A stretch of 64,000 nt of DNA. Origin: Streptomyces sp. 2114.4. GTDB taxonomy: Bacteria > Actinomycetota > Actinomycetes > Streptomycetales > Streptomycetaceae. The position numbers and the translations under genes are program-made. This document shows, one piece after another, positions 1 to 8,496 of the stretch. The number at the start of each line of letters is the position of its first letter. Position 1 is the first letter of the stretch. Location of the stretch: NCBI RefSeq assembly GCF_900187385.1, contig NZ_FYEY01000001.1, positions 4,650,001-4,714,000 of the forward strand, in the 5' to 3' direction. A model generated the notes under the pieces. It saw only the letters and a program-made list of their open reading frames with translations, made no database searches and had not been told where the DNA came from.

Positions 1-476
1 ATGCACAGCCGCTGCTGCTGGCCGCCGGACAGGCCCGAGCCGGGCTTGTTGAGGCGGTCCTTGACCTCGTTCCAGAGGTTGGCGCCCTTGAGGGACTTCT
101 CGACGATGTCCTTGAGCTCGCTCTTCTTGTACGAGCCGTTCAGCCGCAGACCGGCCGCGACATTGTCGAAGATCGACATCGTGGGGAACGGGTTGGGACG
201 CTGGAAGACCATGCCGACGGTGCGGCGGACGGCGACCGGGTCGACCCCGGAGCCGTAGAGGTTCTCGTCGTCCAGCATCACCTTGCCCTCGACGCGGCCG
301 CCGGGGGTGACCTCGTGCATCCGGTTCAGGGTGCGCAGGAAGGTCGACTTGCCGCAGCCGGACGGGCCGATGAAGGCCGTCACGGAGCGCGGCTCGACGG
401 TCATCGAGATGTCGTCGATGGCCTTGTGGCCGCCGTAGTACGCGGAGAGGCCGCTGACGTCGATTCGCTTGGCCAT
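1..476 (-). CDS. pstB: Phosphate ABC transporter ATP-binding protein PstB (partial)
   Basis: ATPase subunit of the high-affinity phosphate importer, acting on the cytoplasmic face of PstC/PstA. Only about 158 N-terminal codons are present because the gene runs off the left edge. It starts at ATG 476 (MAKRIDVSGL). Walker A GPSGCGKST lies at residues 37-45, the Q-loop region reads VFQRPNPFP, and the ABC signature LSGGQQQR is the last motif before the edge; Walker B is outside the window. It is the last gene of pstSCAB, 33 nt downstream of pstA, so it is probably transcribed from the PHO-box promoter in front of pstS. The identification is firm; only completeness is unknown. Confidence 0.95.
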   Translation of the reverse strand, partial: MAKRIDVSGLSAYYGGHKAIDDISMTVEPRSVTAFIGPSGCGKSTFLRTLNRMHEVTPGGRVEGKVMLDDENLYGSGVDPVAVRRTVGMVFQRPNPFPTMSIFDNVAAGLRLNGSYKKSELKDIVEKSLKGANLWNEVKDRLNKPGSGLSGGQQQRLC

Positions 477-509
477 GGAAATCACTGCTTCTTTCTGTCG
501 CCGGGTGGG

Positions 510-1589
510 TCAGCGGCCGGTTTTGGGGGCCTTCCAGCGGGCAATTCCGCGGGCCACCAGGTTGAGGATCATGACGAAGGCGATGAGGACCAGCGCCGCG
601 GCCCATGCGCGGTCGTACGAGGCCTCGGAACCCTGCTGCCACTGCTGGAAAACGTAGAGCGGCAGCGACTGCTGGGCGTCTTCGAAGGGGTTGTTGTTGA
701 TCGTCTTCGCGCCCCACACCAGGAGCAGCACGGGCGCCGTCTCACCGGTGATCCGGGCGATGGAGAGCATCACGCCAGTGGTGATGCCGCCGATCGACGT
801 CGGCAGGACGACCTTGAGGATGGTGCGCCACTTGGGCACGCCGAGGGCGAGTGAGGCCTCGCGCAGCTCGTTCGGGACGAGCTTGAGCATTTCCTCGGTG
901 GAGCGGACCACGACCGGCATCATCAGGATCGCCAGGGACATCGCGCCGGCGAAGCCGGACGGGCCGAAGCCGAGGATCAGGATCCACACGGAGAGGATGA
1001 ACAGGCCGGCCACGATCGACGGGATGCCGGTCATGACGTCGACGAAGAAGGTGACGGCGCGGGCGAGCCGGCCGCGGCCGTATTCGACGAGGTAGATCGC
1101 GGTGAGCAGACCGATCGGCGCGGCGATCAGGGTGGCCAGGCCGACCTGCTCCAGGGTGCCGATGATCGCGTGGTTGATGCCGCCGCCGGGCAGCGCGTCC
1201 GGGGTGGTGCCCATGGAGTGGGACAGGAAGTAGCCGTTGAGGACCTTGGTGCCGCGGGCGACGGTCTCCCACAGGAGGGAGGCCAGCGGTACGACGGCGA
1301 TCAGGAAGGCGATCCAGACCAGGCAGGTGGCCAGCCGGTCCTTGGCCTGCCGGCCGCCCTCGACGGCCGCGGCCAGCGCGAAGGTGCCGAGGACGAAGAG
1401 CAGGGCGGCGATCAGGCCCCACTGGACGGTGCTGTCCAGGCCGGCGCCCAGCCCGATGCCGCAGCCCGCACCGGCCGCGACCAGTGCGAGGACCGGCGGG
1501 GTCCAGCGGGGGAGCCGGGCCTGCTTGAGCGAGACGGGCAGCGGGGTGTCGCCGTGGGAGACCGCGGGACGGTCGGTCGTGATACTCAT
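510..1589 (-). CDS. pstA: Phosphate ABC transporter permease PstA
   Basis: One of the two membrane permeases of the phosphate importer, pairing with PstC to form the channel energised by PstB. The protein has 359 aa. A cytoplasmic N-terminus (MSITTDRPAV) is followed by several hydrophobic segments, two of them near residues 35-90, and by the permease core with the EAA-type loop ELREASLALGVPKWRT, which docks with the ATPase. The ATG at 1589 overlaps the pstC stop by 4 nt (ATGA), so the two are translationally coupled. The length is somewhat above the usual ~300 aa because of the extra N-terminal membrane segments common in actinobacterial PstA. Confidence 0.95.
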   Translation of the reverse strand: MSITTDRPAVSHGDTPLPVSLKQARLPRWTPPVLALVAAGAGCGIGLGAGLDSTVQWGLIAALLFVLGTFALAAAVEGGRQAKDRLATCLVWIAFLIAVVPLASLLWETVARGTKVLNGYFLSHSMGTTPDALPGGGINHAIIGTLEQVGLATLIAAPIGLLTAIYLVEYGRGRLARAVTFFVDVMTGIPSIVAGLFILSVWILILGFGPSGFAGAMSLAILMMPVVVRSTEEMLKLVPNELREASLALGVPKWRTILKVVLPTSIGGITTGVMLSIARITGETAPVLLLVWGAKTINNNPFEDAQQSLPLYVFQQWQQGSEASYDRAWAAALVLIAFVMILNLVARGIARWKAPKTGR

Positions 1590-2584
1590 GCGGCGGCTCC
1601 CGAGTACTCCTTGCGGCGGGCGATGATCAGGCGGGCCGCGCCGTTGACGAGCAGCGTGATCACGAAGAGGACGAGGCCGGAGGCGATCAGGGCGTCCTGG
1701 CCGAAGGTGTCGGCCTCGCTGAACTTGCTGGCGATGTTCTGGGCGAAGGTGCCGCCGCCCGGGTCCAGCAGGCTGGTGTTGATGAGGAAGCTGGGCGAGA
1801 GGACCGTGGCGACGGCCATCGTCTCGCCGAGCGCACGGCCCAGGCCCAGCATGGAGGCGCTGATGATGCCGGAGCGGCCGAAGGGGAGCACCGACATCCG
1901 GATGACTTCCCAGCGGGTGGCGCCGAGCGCCAGCGCGGCCTCCTCGTGCATCTTCGGGGCCTGCAGGAACACCTCGCGGCTGACGCTGGTCACGATCGGC
2001 AGGACCATGATCGCGAGCAGGATGCCGACGGTGAACAGCGAACGGGCCGCGCCGCCGTCGTAGGAGAAGATGCCGGTCCAGCCGAGGTAGTCGTCCAGCC
2101 AGGTGTAGAGGCCGGTCAGCTGCGGGACGAGGAAGAGCGCGCCCCACAGGCCGTAGATGATGCTGGGCACCGCGGCGAGCAGGTCGATGACGTAGCCGAG
2201 CGGTGCGGACAGCTTGCGCGGGGCGTAGTGCGAGATGAACAGCGCGATGCCGACCGCGACCGGGACCGCGATGACCATCGCGACCACCGAGCTGACGACG
2301 GTGCCGAAGGCGAGGACCGCGATGCCGAACTTCGGGTCGGTCCCGGTGGCGTTCCAGTCCAGGGTGGTGAAGAAGTTGGCCTTGTCGCCCGAGATGGCGA
2401 GCACGGAGCGGTAGGTGAGGAAGACCGCGATGGCGGCCATGATCACCAGGAGGGCGATCCCGGAGCCCCGGGAGAGCCCGAGGAAGATCCGGTCACCGGG
2501 GCGGACCGCCTTGCCGGAGACCGCGGAGCGGCCGTCGTTCCCTGGCAGGGGCGGGGTATCGGTGGGTGAGGTAGCTGAATTCAT
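1586..2584 (-). CDS. pstC: Phosphate ABC transporter permease PstC
   Basis: Second membrane permease of the phosphate importer (332 aa). ATG 2584 (MNSATSPTDT) was chosen rather than an upstream in-frame start that would run into the pstS-pstC hairpin region. After about 45 hydrophilic residues come six or so membrane spans; the cytoplasmic EAA loop reads HEEAALALGATRWEVIRM, the usual PstC docking sequence. The C-terminus ends in a charged stretch (ARRKEYSGAAA). It is co-transcribed with pstS upstream and overlaps pstA by 4 nt downstream. The hairpins between pstS and pstC probably lower its expression relative to the binding protein. Confidence 0.95.
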   Translation of the reverse strand: MNSATSPTDTPPLPGNDGRSAVSGKAVRPGDRIFLGLSRGSGIALLVIMAAIAVFLTYRSVLAISGDKANFFTTLDWNATGTDPKFGIAVLAFGTVVSSVVAMVIAVPVAVGIALFISHYAPRKLSAPLGYVIDLLAAVPSIIYGLWGALFLVPQLTGLYTWLDDYLGWTGIFSYDGGAARSLFTVGILLAIMVLPIVTSVSREVFLQAPKMHEEAALALGATRWEVIRMSVLPFGRSGIISASMLGLGRALGETMAVATVLSPSFLINTSLLDPGGGTFAQNIASKFSEADTFGQDALIASGLVLFVITLLVNGAARLIIARRKEYSGAAA

Positions 2585-2640
2585 GGATTCTCCGGTCTGC
2601 GGAGCCCGGCGGGGGCTCACGGCGCGGCGGTGCACCGGAC

Positions 2641-2708
2641 GGGCGGCGGCCCGAAAGGGGCCCTGGTGAAGGGGCCCCTTTGGCCTGGCGGTCTGCGGGC
2701 CGCCGCCC
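2641..2708 (-). terminator. Nested hairpins between pstS and pstC (attenuator)
   Basis: An inner perfect 10-bp stem (2654-2663 with 2672-2681, arm AAAGGGGCCC, 8-nt loop) sits inside an outer perfect 12-bp stem (2641-2652 with 2697-2708, arm GGGCGGCGGCCC). It lies directly after the pstS stop, inside an otherwise continuous operon. By position it could end or stabilise part of the pstS message so that binding protein exceeds permease. That role is inferred. Confidence 0.6.
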
Positions 2709-2714
2709 GGTGGG

Positions 2715-3836
2715 TCAGGAGAGCGTGGTGACGGTCTTGCGGACCTTGTCGGCGATCTCGGGGGGCAGCGGGGCGTAGCCGAGCTGCTTGAGCGCGCTCT
2801 GGCCGTCCTTGCTGGCGATGTAGGTCAGGAAGGACTTGGTGGCGGCCAGCGTCGCGGGCTTGTTGCCCTTGTCGCAGGCGATCTCGTTGGTCACCAGGGT
2901 GATCGGGTAGGCGCCCTCGGCCTTGGTGGTGTAGTTGAGCTTCAGGGCCAGGTCGTTGCCCTTGCCGGCCGGCGTGGCCTCGGAGATGGCCTTGGAGGCG
3001 TTGTCGACGGTGGCGTCGACGGGGGCCTTGGCGCCGGTGTTCAGCTTGACCGTCGGGATCTTGCCGGCCGTGGCGTACGACAGCTCGAAGTACGAGATCG
3101 CGCCGCTGGTCTGCTTGACCTGCGAGGAGACGCCGGCCGAGCCGGAGGCCGCCTGGCCGCCCGTGCCCTCCCACTTCTTCGCCGGCTCGTGCTTCCAGTC
3201 ACCGGGGGCCGCGCCCTTGAGGTACTTGGTGAAGTTGTCGGTGGTGCCCGAGTCGTCCGAGCGGTGGAACGCCTGGATCTTGAGGTCCGGGAGCTTCGCG
3301 CCCGGGTTCAGCTTCTTGATCGCGGGGTCGTTCCACTTGGTGATCTTCGAGTCGAAGATCTTCGCCAGGGTCGGGGCGTCCAGCACGAGGTTGTCCACAC
3401 CGGGCACGTTGTAGCCGATCGCGACCGGACCGCCGACCATCGGCAGGTCGATGGCCTGGCCGCCCTTGCAGACCTGCTTCGACTTGGTGATCTCGTCGGG
3501 CTTGAGCGGGGAGTCGGAGCCCGCGAAGGCGGTCTGGCCCTGCAGGAAGGTGGTGACACCCGCGCCGGAGCCGGTCGGCTGGTAGTTGATCTCGGTGCCC
3601 TTGCAGGCGCCCGAGTAGGCCTGTACCCAGACGTCCATGGCGTTCTTCTGCGCGGAGGAGCCGGACGCGAGCAGCTTGCCCTTGCCCTCGCACTTGATGT
3701 TCGACGGCTTGGCGGCGGCACCGCCGCCGGCGCCGGAGGTGTCGTCGGAGCCGCACGCCGTCAGGGCCAGGGCACCCGAGACGGCGAGAGCGCCAACGGC
3801 GAGGGCGCGAACCCGGTTCTTGCGCTGAAGCTTCAC
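2715..3836 (-). CDS. pstS: Phosphate-binding lipoprotein PstS
   Basis: Extracellular phosphate receptor of the PstSCAB importer (373 aa). The start is GTG 3836 (VKLQRKNRVRA), preceded by an AAGGAA ribosome-binding site. A basic n-region and hydrophobic core lead to the lipobox LTAC with the lipidated cysteine at residue 28. The mature part carries the PstS phosphate-binding patches: GSSAQ near the N-terminus, TGSGAG, FAGSD and the SDDSGTTDNF segment. It is first in the operon; a PHO box lies about 150-190 nt upstream, so strong induction by PhoP under phosphate starvation is expected. The 5' untranslated region is unusually long at roughly 100 nt or more. Confidence 0.96.
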   Translation of the reverse strand: MKLQRKNRVRALAVGALAVSGALALTACGSDDTSGAGGGAAAKPSNIKCEGKGKLLASGSSAQKNAMDVWVQAYSGACKGTEINYQPTGSGAGVTTFLQGQTAFAGSDSPLKPDEITKSKQVCKGGQAIDLPMVGGPVAIGYNVPGVDNLVLDAPTLAKIFDSKITKWNDPAIKKLNPGAKLPDLKIQAFHRSDDSGTTDNFTKYLKGAAPGDWKHEPAKKWEGTGGQAASGSAGVSSQVKQTSGAISYFELSYATAGKIPTVKLNTGAKAPVDATVDNASKAISEATPAGKGNDLALKLNYTTKAEGAYPITLVTNEIACDKGNKPATLAATKSFLTYIASKDGQSALKQLGYAPLPPEIADKVRKTVTTLS

Positions 3837-3985
3837 TGTCGAAAGTTCCTTCCTGGGGCGCGCCGCTTCGTCGGCGTGCGAGGTGGAGAGTGATCTGAGG
3901 GCTATCGCGGTCCGCGATGCCGGAGGGCCGTGTCGCGCTTGCGCATCAGGCGAGGCGCGCACTCGGTACGGCTGAAAGTAGGCAG

Positions 3986-4029
3986 ATCAGGTGAAGCGGC
4001 CGATGGAGGGGAGTGAACGCACGGTGAAC
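3986..4029 (-). promoter_or_regulatory. PHO box (four 11-nt direct repeat units) upstream of pstS
   Basis: Read on the minus strand there are four consecutive 11-mers in exact register: GTTCACCGTGC (4029-4019), GTTCACTCCCC (4018-4008), TCCATCGGCCG (4007-3997) and CTTCACCTGAT (3996-3986). The first, second and fourth match the Streptomyces PhoP repeat GTTCACC closely and the third is degenerate, a common PHO-box architecture. It lies between pstS (minus) and the NlpC/P60 gene (plus), so PhoP could act on both. Confidence 0.85.
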
Positions 4030-4148
4030 CTCGGCCATCGGGTGGGTGCGGGGGAGAAGTGCTCGCCAGCCCGTACGAAACGGCCCGTCGCCCTGTTGAA
4101 TTACCAGCCGGTATGGCAGCATCCGCGCCTGTAGGAATACGCGAATCG

Positions 4149-5366
4149 GTGCGGAACGACCGGAGGTGGCTGGTGGGGAGCCAGGGGGCACGGCAGGGCG
4201 TTCGGGACGTACGGGGTGGGAAGGCCGGGCGGGGGCCGTGGGGTGCAGGGGGGCCATGGGGTGCACGGGGCGGCCGGCTCGTGGCGTGCACCGCCGTCGT
4301 CCTGTGCGTGATGGGGCTGCTCGGCGGCACGGCGACGGCCGCCTACGCCGATGATCCGAAGAACCCGCCCGCGGACGCGGGACGGGCCACCGGCGCCGGA
4401 AAGGCCGCGGACACCGACGCCGACGCCCGGCGCCTCGACGAGGTCCGCAAAAAGATCGACGCCCTCTACCGCAAGGCCGAGCAGGCCACCGATGCCTATA
4501 ACGCCGCCAAGGAACAGGTCGATCTCCAGCAGAAGGAGATCGTCAAGCTGGCGCGGAGCATCGACAGCACTCAGCGGCAGCTGGCCAACCTCAAGCGGCG
4601 GGCGGGCGCGCTGGCCAGCGCCCAGTACCGCGGCGGCGGAATGCCGGCCGAGGCGAAGCTGATGCTCAACGTCGACCCCGGGGGCTTTCTCGACAATGCC
4701 ACCCTGGCGCGCAAGGGGCAGCTGGCGGCCAAGCGAATGATCAGCCAACTGTCGCACCTGGAAGGCGACTTGGAGGGCTATTCGGACGCGGCCACGGACC
4801 GCTGGGAGAAGCTGGAGGCGAACCGCAAGAAGAAGGAAAGCGCCCAGCGGGACATCAAGAAAAAGATCGACGAGGCAAAGGAGCTGGAATCCCGGCTGGC
4901 CGCCAGGGAAAAGGACCGGCTGAAGAAGCTGGAGGACGAGCTGGCCTTCAAGCAGCAGCAGAAGTGGCTGGACTCGGGCGTACTGAAAGACATCAGCAAC
5001 AAGGCCTCGGCGCTCGGCAAGAAGGCGATTTCGTACGCCACCGCGCAGATCGGCAAGGACTATGTCTGGGGCGCGGAAGGGCCGGACACCTTCGACTGCT
5101 CCGGGCTGACCCTGCGGGCGTGGCAGGCCGGCGGCCGGACCATTCCGCGGACCTCGCAGGAGCAGTGGCGCCAACTGCCCCGGGTCGCGCTCAAGGACAT
5201 GCGGCCGGGCGATCTGATCATTTATTTCTCCGATGCCAGCCATGTCGGGATGTATCTCGGTGACGGCGCGATTGTGCATGCACCGCGGCCCGGCCGGCAG
5301 GTCACGATCACCGGCGCCGGCTCGATGCCGATCCTCGGTGTCGTCCGCCCGGACGGTGACGGCTGA
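4149..5366 (+). CDS. Secreted NlpC/P60 peptidoglycan endopeptidase with coiled coil
   Basis: Predicted exported cell-wall hydrolase (C40 peptidase) of the RipA/CwlO type that cuts stem peptides of peptidoglycan. A basic, glycine-rich n-region leads to a signal peptide ending around TATAAYA. A long charged region then predicts as coiled coil. The C-terminal ~110 residues are the NlpC/P60 domain, with catalytic Cys in TFDCSGLT, His in ASHVGMYLG and a further His in IVHAPRPG. The start is uncertain: the frame is open from GTG 4059, and ATG 4113 is another option. GTG 4149 is preferred for an AGGAA at suitable spacing and a shorter n-region. It is divergent from pstS across the PHO box. Confidence 0.88.
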   Translation: MRNDRRWLVGSQGARQGVRDVRGGKAGRGPWGAGGPWGARGGRLVACTAVVLCVMGLLGGTATAAYADDPKNPPADAGRATGAGKAADTDADARRLDEVRKKIDALYRKAEQATDAYNAAKEQVDLQQKEIVKLARSIDSTQRQLANLKRRAGALASAQYRGGGMPAEAKLMLNVDPGGFLDNATLARKGQLAAKRMISQLSHLEGDLEGYSDAATDRWEKLEANRKKKESAQRDIKKKIDEAKELESRLAAREKDRLKKLEDELAFKQQQKWLDSGVLKDISNKASALGKKAISYATAQIGKDYVWGAEGPDTFDCSGLTLRAWQAGGRTIPRTSQEQWRQLPRVALKDMRPGDLIIYFSDASHVGMYLGDGAIVHAPRPGRQVTITGAGSMPILGVVRPDGDG

Positions 5367-5693
5367 CACGATGGCGCGGATCACACGCGCGATAAATGAC
5401 CGGATCGTTTCCTGTCCGAGAGTTGTCGTCGCGTAGCGGAAAGCACCCGGGCGGGGTGATGTTCGTCATTCCGCATTCCGCCCTCCCCAGGTCAAATGGC
5501 TTATCGGATGCGGCATATGACGATGGCCGATTGCCGCCGGGCATTCCATCCCACTCCGTACTGGCGCTATGGTCGCCTGGCAGTGCCCGGTGTGCCCCGC
5601 TCCGCTGACCGACGAGTGGCGGGAAGCCGGGCACGGTGGTGCGCCGGTCGGCGCTCCGCCGCACCCCTCGGGGGGAGGGAAGGAAGCAGACCC

Positions 5694-7133
5694 ATGCCCG
5701 TACCCGTACCGCACCAGCGGGCGGTCGTGCTGCCGCACCAGGCAGGACCGGTGGACGACGCCTGCGCGGACACTGCGCGGGTCGCCGACGCGCCGGGCGC
5801 GGGGGACACGACGGCCCAGGGCCTGAGCGCCCCGGCGACCGCCGTGGGCCGGCCGTCGGCCCCTCTGGGCTCCCACGGCTTCCAGAAGCCCGAGCAGCCG
5901 CAGCCGGCCGCACAGCCGGTTCCGGCCGACCACCCGCCCGCGCACCAGGGTCTGACCCTGCTCCTCATCGGCGAGGACCCCAACAGCCATGTCCCCGATA
6001 TGTGGGACTGGGCGGGCCGCAAAGTGCGTCTGCGGACCGCCCGCAACCTCACCGAGGCCGGGCGGCTGCTCACCGACGATGTGCACTGCATCCTGCTCGA
6101 CCTTCCCCCGCGGGCGCCCGGCGACCGCACGGAACGCGACCCGAGCCGCGGCGACGCCCCCGACGACGAGCTGGGCATGCTGCGCGACGTGCTGCGGATG
6201 GCCACCTCGCACGCCGTCCTCGTCCTCACCTACGAGACGGACGCCGAGCGCGCCGCCGACGCCGTCCGCGTCGGCGCCCAGGACTACCTCTTCCGCGACG
6301 AGCTGGACGGCGCGGTGCTCAGCCGCGCGGTCCGCTACGCCGTCGAACGCAAACGCGCCGACCTCGCGCAGCGCCAGCTCACCGAGTCGCGGATGCTCGC
6401 CCAGGAGAACGCCCGCCTGGAGCGCGGCCTGCTGCCCACGCCCCTGCTCGACGGCTCCAATCTGCGCTTCGCCGCCTGCTACCGCCCCGGCCGCAGCCGT
6501 GCGCTGCTCGGCGGCGACTTCTACGACACCGTCCGCACCCCGGACGGCACCGTCCACGCGATGATCGGCGACGTCTGCGGCCACGGCCCCGACGAGGCCG
6601 CCCTCGGCGTCGAGCTGCGCATCGCCTGGCGCGCGCTGACCTTCGCCGGTCTCTCCGGCGACGAGCTGCTCGCCACGCTCCAGAAGGTCCTGGAGCACGA
6701 GCGGGCGGACGACGAGATCTTCGCGACGCTGTGCACCGTCGACATCTCCGCGGACGGCCGCCGCGCCGGTCTGTGCCTGGCCGGCCACCCCGCACCGCTG
6801 CTGGCCCAGGCCGGCCGGCCTCCGCAGCTGCTGCCGTACGAATTCGGCGGCCCGGCGCTCGGCCTGCTGCCGCACGCCCGCTGGCCGCGCCGGCAGGTGG
6901 AGCTGGGCGGCTCGTGGAGCCTGATGATGTACACCGACGGCCTGATCGAGGGCCGGATCGGCCAGGGGAACCAGCGCCTCGGCCAGGAAGGCATGACCGA
7001 GCTGGTGAGCCGGCAGATGGCCGCCGGCCTCACGGGCGAGGAGCTGCTGGAAGCCTCGGTCAGAGAGGTACGCGATCTGAACGGCGGCGAGCTGACGGAC
7101 GACGTGGCCGTATTGCTGCTGGACCGGCGGTAG
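5694..7133 (+). CDS. Fused receiver domain-PP2C (SpoIIE-type) serine phosphatase
   Basis: A 479-aa cytoplasmic protein joining a response-regulator-like domain (about residues 85-215) to a PPM/SpoIIE phosphatase domain (about 240-478), the arrangement used in partner-switching control of sigma factors. The phosphatase metal-binding motifs are intact: GGDFYD, GDVCGHG, MYTDGLIEGR and LTDDVAVLLL. The receiver keeps an aspartate in CILLDLPPR, but the usual Lys of the YLxK motif is replaced (YLFRDEL), so phosphorylation control may be altered. A short helical linker lies between the domains. ATG 5694 was chosen for the GGAGG/AAGGAAG ribosome-binding site upstream. No anti-sigma or antagonist gene is adjacent, so the substrate is unknown. 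Confidence 0.85.
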   Translation: MPVPVPHQRAVVLPHQAGPVDDACADTARVADAPGAGDTTAQGLSAPATAVGRPSAPLGSHGFQKPEQPQPAAQPVPADHPPAHQGLTLLLIGEDPNSHVPDMWDWAGRKVRLRTARNLTEAGRLLTDDVHCILLDLPPRAPGDRTERDPSRGDAPDDELGMLRDVLRMATSHAVLVLTYETDAERAADAVRVGAQDYLFRDELDGAVLSRAVRYAVERKRADLAQRQLTESRMLAQENARLERGLLPTPLLDGSNLRFAACYRPGRSRALLGGDFYDTVRTPDGTVHAMIGDVCGHGPDEAALGVELRIAWRALTFAGLSGDELLATLQKVLEHERADDEIFATLCTVDISADGRRAGLCLAGHPAPLLAQAGRPPQLLPYEFGGPALGLLPHARWPRRQVELGGSWSLMMYTDGLIEGRIGQGNQRLGQEGMTELVSRQMAAGLTGEELLEASVREVRDLNGGELTDDVAVLLLDRR

Positions 7134-7257
7134 GGCCTACTGCTGCCGGACCGGCGGCAGGGAAGGCCGGGGCATGTGCCGGACTCTCCTCCGGCCGTAT
7201 TCGGCCGTCTCCGGCGTTCTCCGGGCCTCTCTCGGCCCTTACGCTTCCCGCTCCCGC

Positions 7258-7602
7258 TCAGCGCCCGCCGTTGTACGGCCCGTACGGCCCGTCCGAGCTG
7301 GAGCCCCCGCGCCGGGGCCCGCGGCTGCCGCCGGTGACCTCCCGGAGCGCCGGGCGTACGTCGACGGTGTAGACGATCACTGCGATCACGCCGATGACCG
7401 GCAGGAACGACATGAGCGGGAGAATGAACAGCAGCGCCGTGGCCAGGGCGAGGAAGATCAGCCACATGCCCTTGGTCTGCTTGCTCGCGGCGCGATAGGC
7501 ATCCTCACGGCGCACGGCGGCGTCGATCAGCATCACGGCGGCATAGACGCCCAGGGCGAGCTGCACCCAGCTCAGAATGCTCTGGAACCCGTAAATCAGC
7601 AC
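7258..7602 (-). CDS. DUF2516 family membrane protein
   Basis: Small inner-membrane protein of 114 aa with a GTG start at 7602. Two to three hydrophobic segments (roughly residues 5-27 and 45-85) are separated by a basic cytoplasmic loop (RREDAYRAASKQTKG) and followed by a hydrophilic Gly/Arg/Ser-rich tail. It matches what I know of DUF2516 proteins; no biochemical role is established. It follows the HBHA-like gene on the same strand, and an XRE regulator precedes that gene. In mycobacteria a comparable trio surrounds hbhA, which supports a shared function. Confidence 0.8.
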   Translation of the reverse strand: MLIYGFQSILSWVQLALGVYAAVMLIDAAVRREDAYRAASKQTKGMWLIFLALATALLFILPLMSFLPVIGVIAVIVYTVDVRPALREVTGGSRGPRRGGSSSDGPYGPYNGGR

Positions 7603-7789
7603 GCCTTACACCGCCCGTTCGCCAGTCGTGTCGTCTCGGTCTGCGGCGGCCCGACTGCCGCCCGTGCGGCCCCACCGTACCCGGACAACGGGCCGGGCAC
7701 CCGAAGTGTGCCCGGCCCGGCCCGTGAAACGGGGGCCTCGGCGAAGAGTGAGCGGGCTCACTTCGCCTCGTGGGGTGCGCCCGGCGTCC

Positions 7790-8464
7790 TCACTTGGCGG
7801 ACGGCGGGGTGCCCTTCTTCGCCGGCGCCGCGGCCGGCTTGCGCTGCGGCGGCGCGGGGGTCGGCTTGCGCTGCGCGACGGGCTTCTTCGTGGCGGCCTG
7901 CTTGGGCTGCGCCGAGGGGGTCGCCTTGGTCTCCGCCTTGGCGCCGTTCGTGGTCTGGTTCTTCGTCCCCGTGGTGGCCTGGGCCTTCGCCCCGCTCTTG
8001 CCGGCCTGCTTCGGCGCCGGCTCCGGCTCGATCGCCACCGCGAGGTCCTCGACCTGGTCGGCGGCCTCGCCGCGCCAGGTCGCCACCGCGCCACGACCGC
8101 GCTCGGCCAGCTCCTCGTACCCCTCACGGGTCTTCACGACGGCCTCGGCCGCGCGGCCCACGCCCTGCAGCGCCAGCTCCTGCGCCTGGTCGCGGACCTT
8201 CTTGATGTCGCCGTCCAGCGAGCCCAGCAGCTCGGTCAGCTTCTCCTTGGCGTCCTTGGCCTGCTTGGTGACCAGGGCCTGGACGTCCTTGGGGTCGGTG
8301 CTGCGGACGGACTCGAAGCGCTTGGGCGCCTCGACCCGGATCTTCTCGACGAACTGCGGCACCTCGCCGAGCTTCTCGGCAGCCAGGTCGACGGTGCCGG
8401 CCAGGGCGTACAGCGGGGTCGCATCGGTCAGGGCCTTGCGGAGGTCATCGGTGGTGATGGCCAT
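7790..8464 (-). CDS. Heparin-binding hemagglutinin (HBHA)-like protein
   Basis: A 224-aa protein with the two-part layout of mycobacterial HBHA. An N-terminal alpha-helical coiled-coil region (MAITTDDLRKALTDATPLYA through about residue 130) is followed by a long Lys/Ala/Pro-rich tail with repeated PKQAATKK- and PAKK-like blocks. Mycobacterial HBHA is surface-exposed, binds heparan sulfate through its lysine tail and has also been tied to lipid bodies; a saprophyte more likely uses it for surface or membrane organisation, which is inference. No signal peptide is visible. The ATG at 8464 is preceded by a clear purine-rich AGGAGGAAT. It lies between an XRE regulator and DUF2516. Confidence 0.75.
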   Translation of the reverse strand: MAITTDDLRKALTDATPLYALAGTVDLAAEKLGEVPQFVEKIRVEAPKRFESVRSTDPKDVQALVTKQAKDAKEKLTELLGSLDGDIKKVRDQAQELALQGVGRAAEAVVKTREGYEELAERGRGAVATWRGEAADQVEDLAVAIEPEPAPKQAGKSGAKAQATTGTKNQTTNGAKAETKATPSAQPKQAATKKPVAQRKPTPAPPQRKPAAAPAKKGTPPSAK

Positions 8465-8496
8465 GACGTTATTCCTCCTGGAAACGAATCGGTTGC

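Noticed and set aside
1..258. Open frame on the + strand opposite pstB
   Set aside because: Antisense to the intact pstB reading frame, which carries all family motifs.
7141..7160. Short hairpin between the PP2C and DUF2516 genes
   Set aside because: Only a 6-bp stem (CTGCCG/CGGCAG); too short to call a terminator with confidence.
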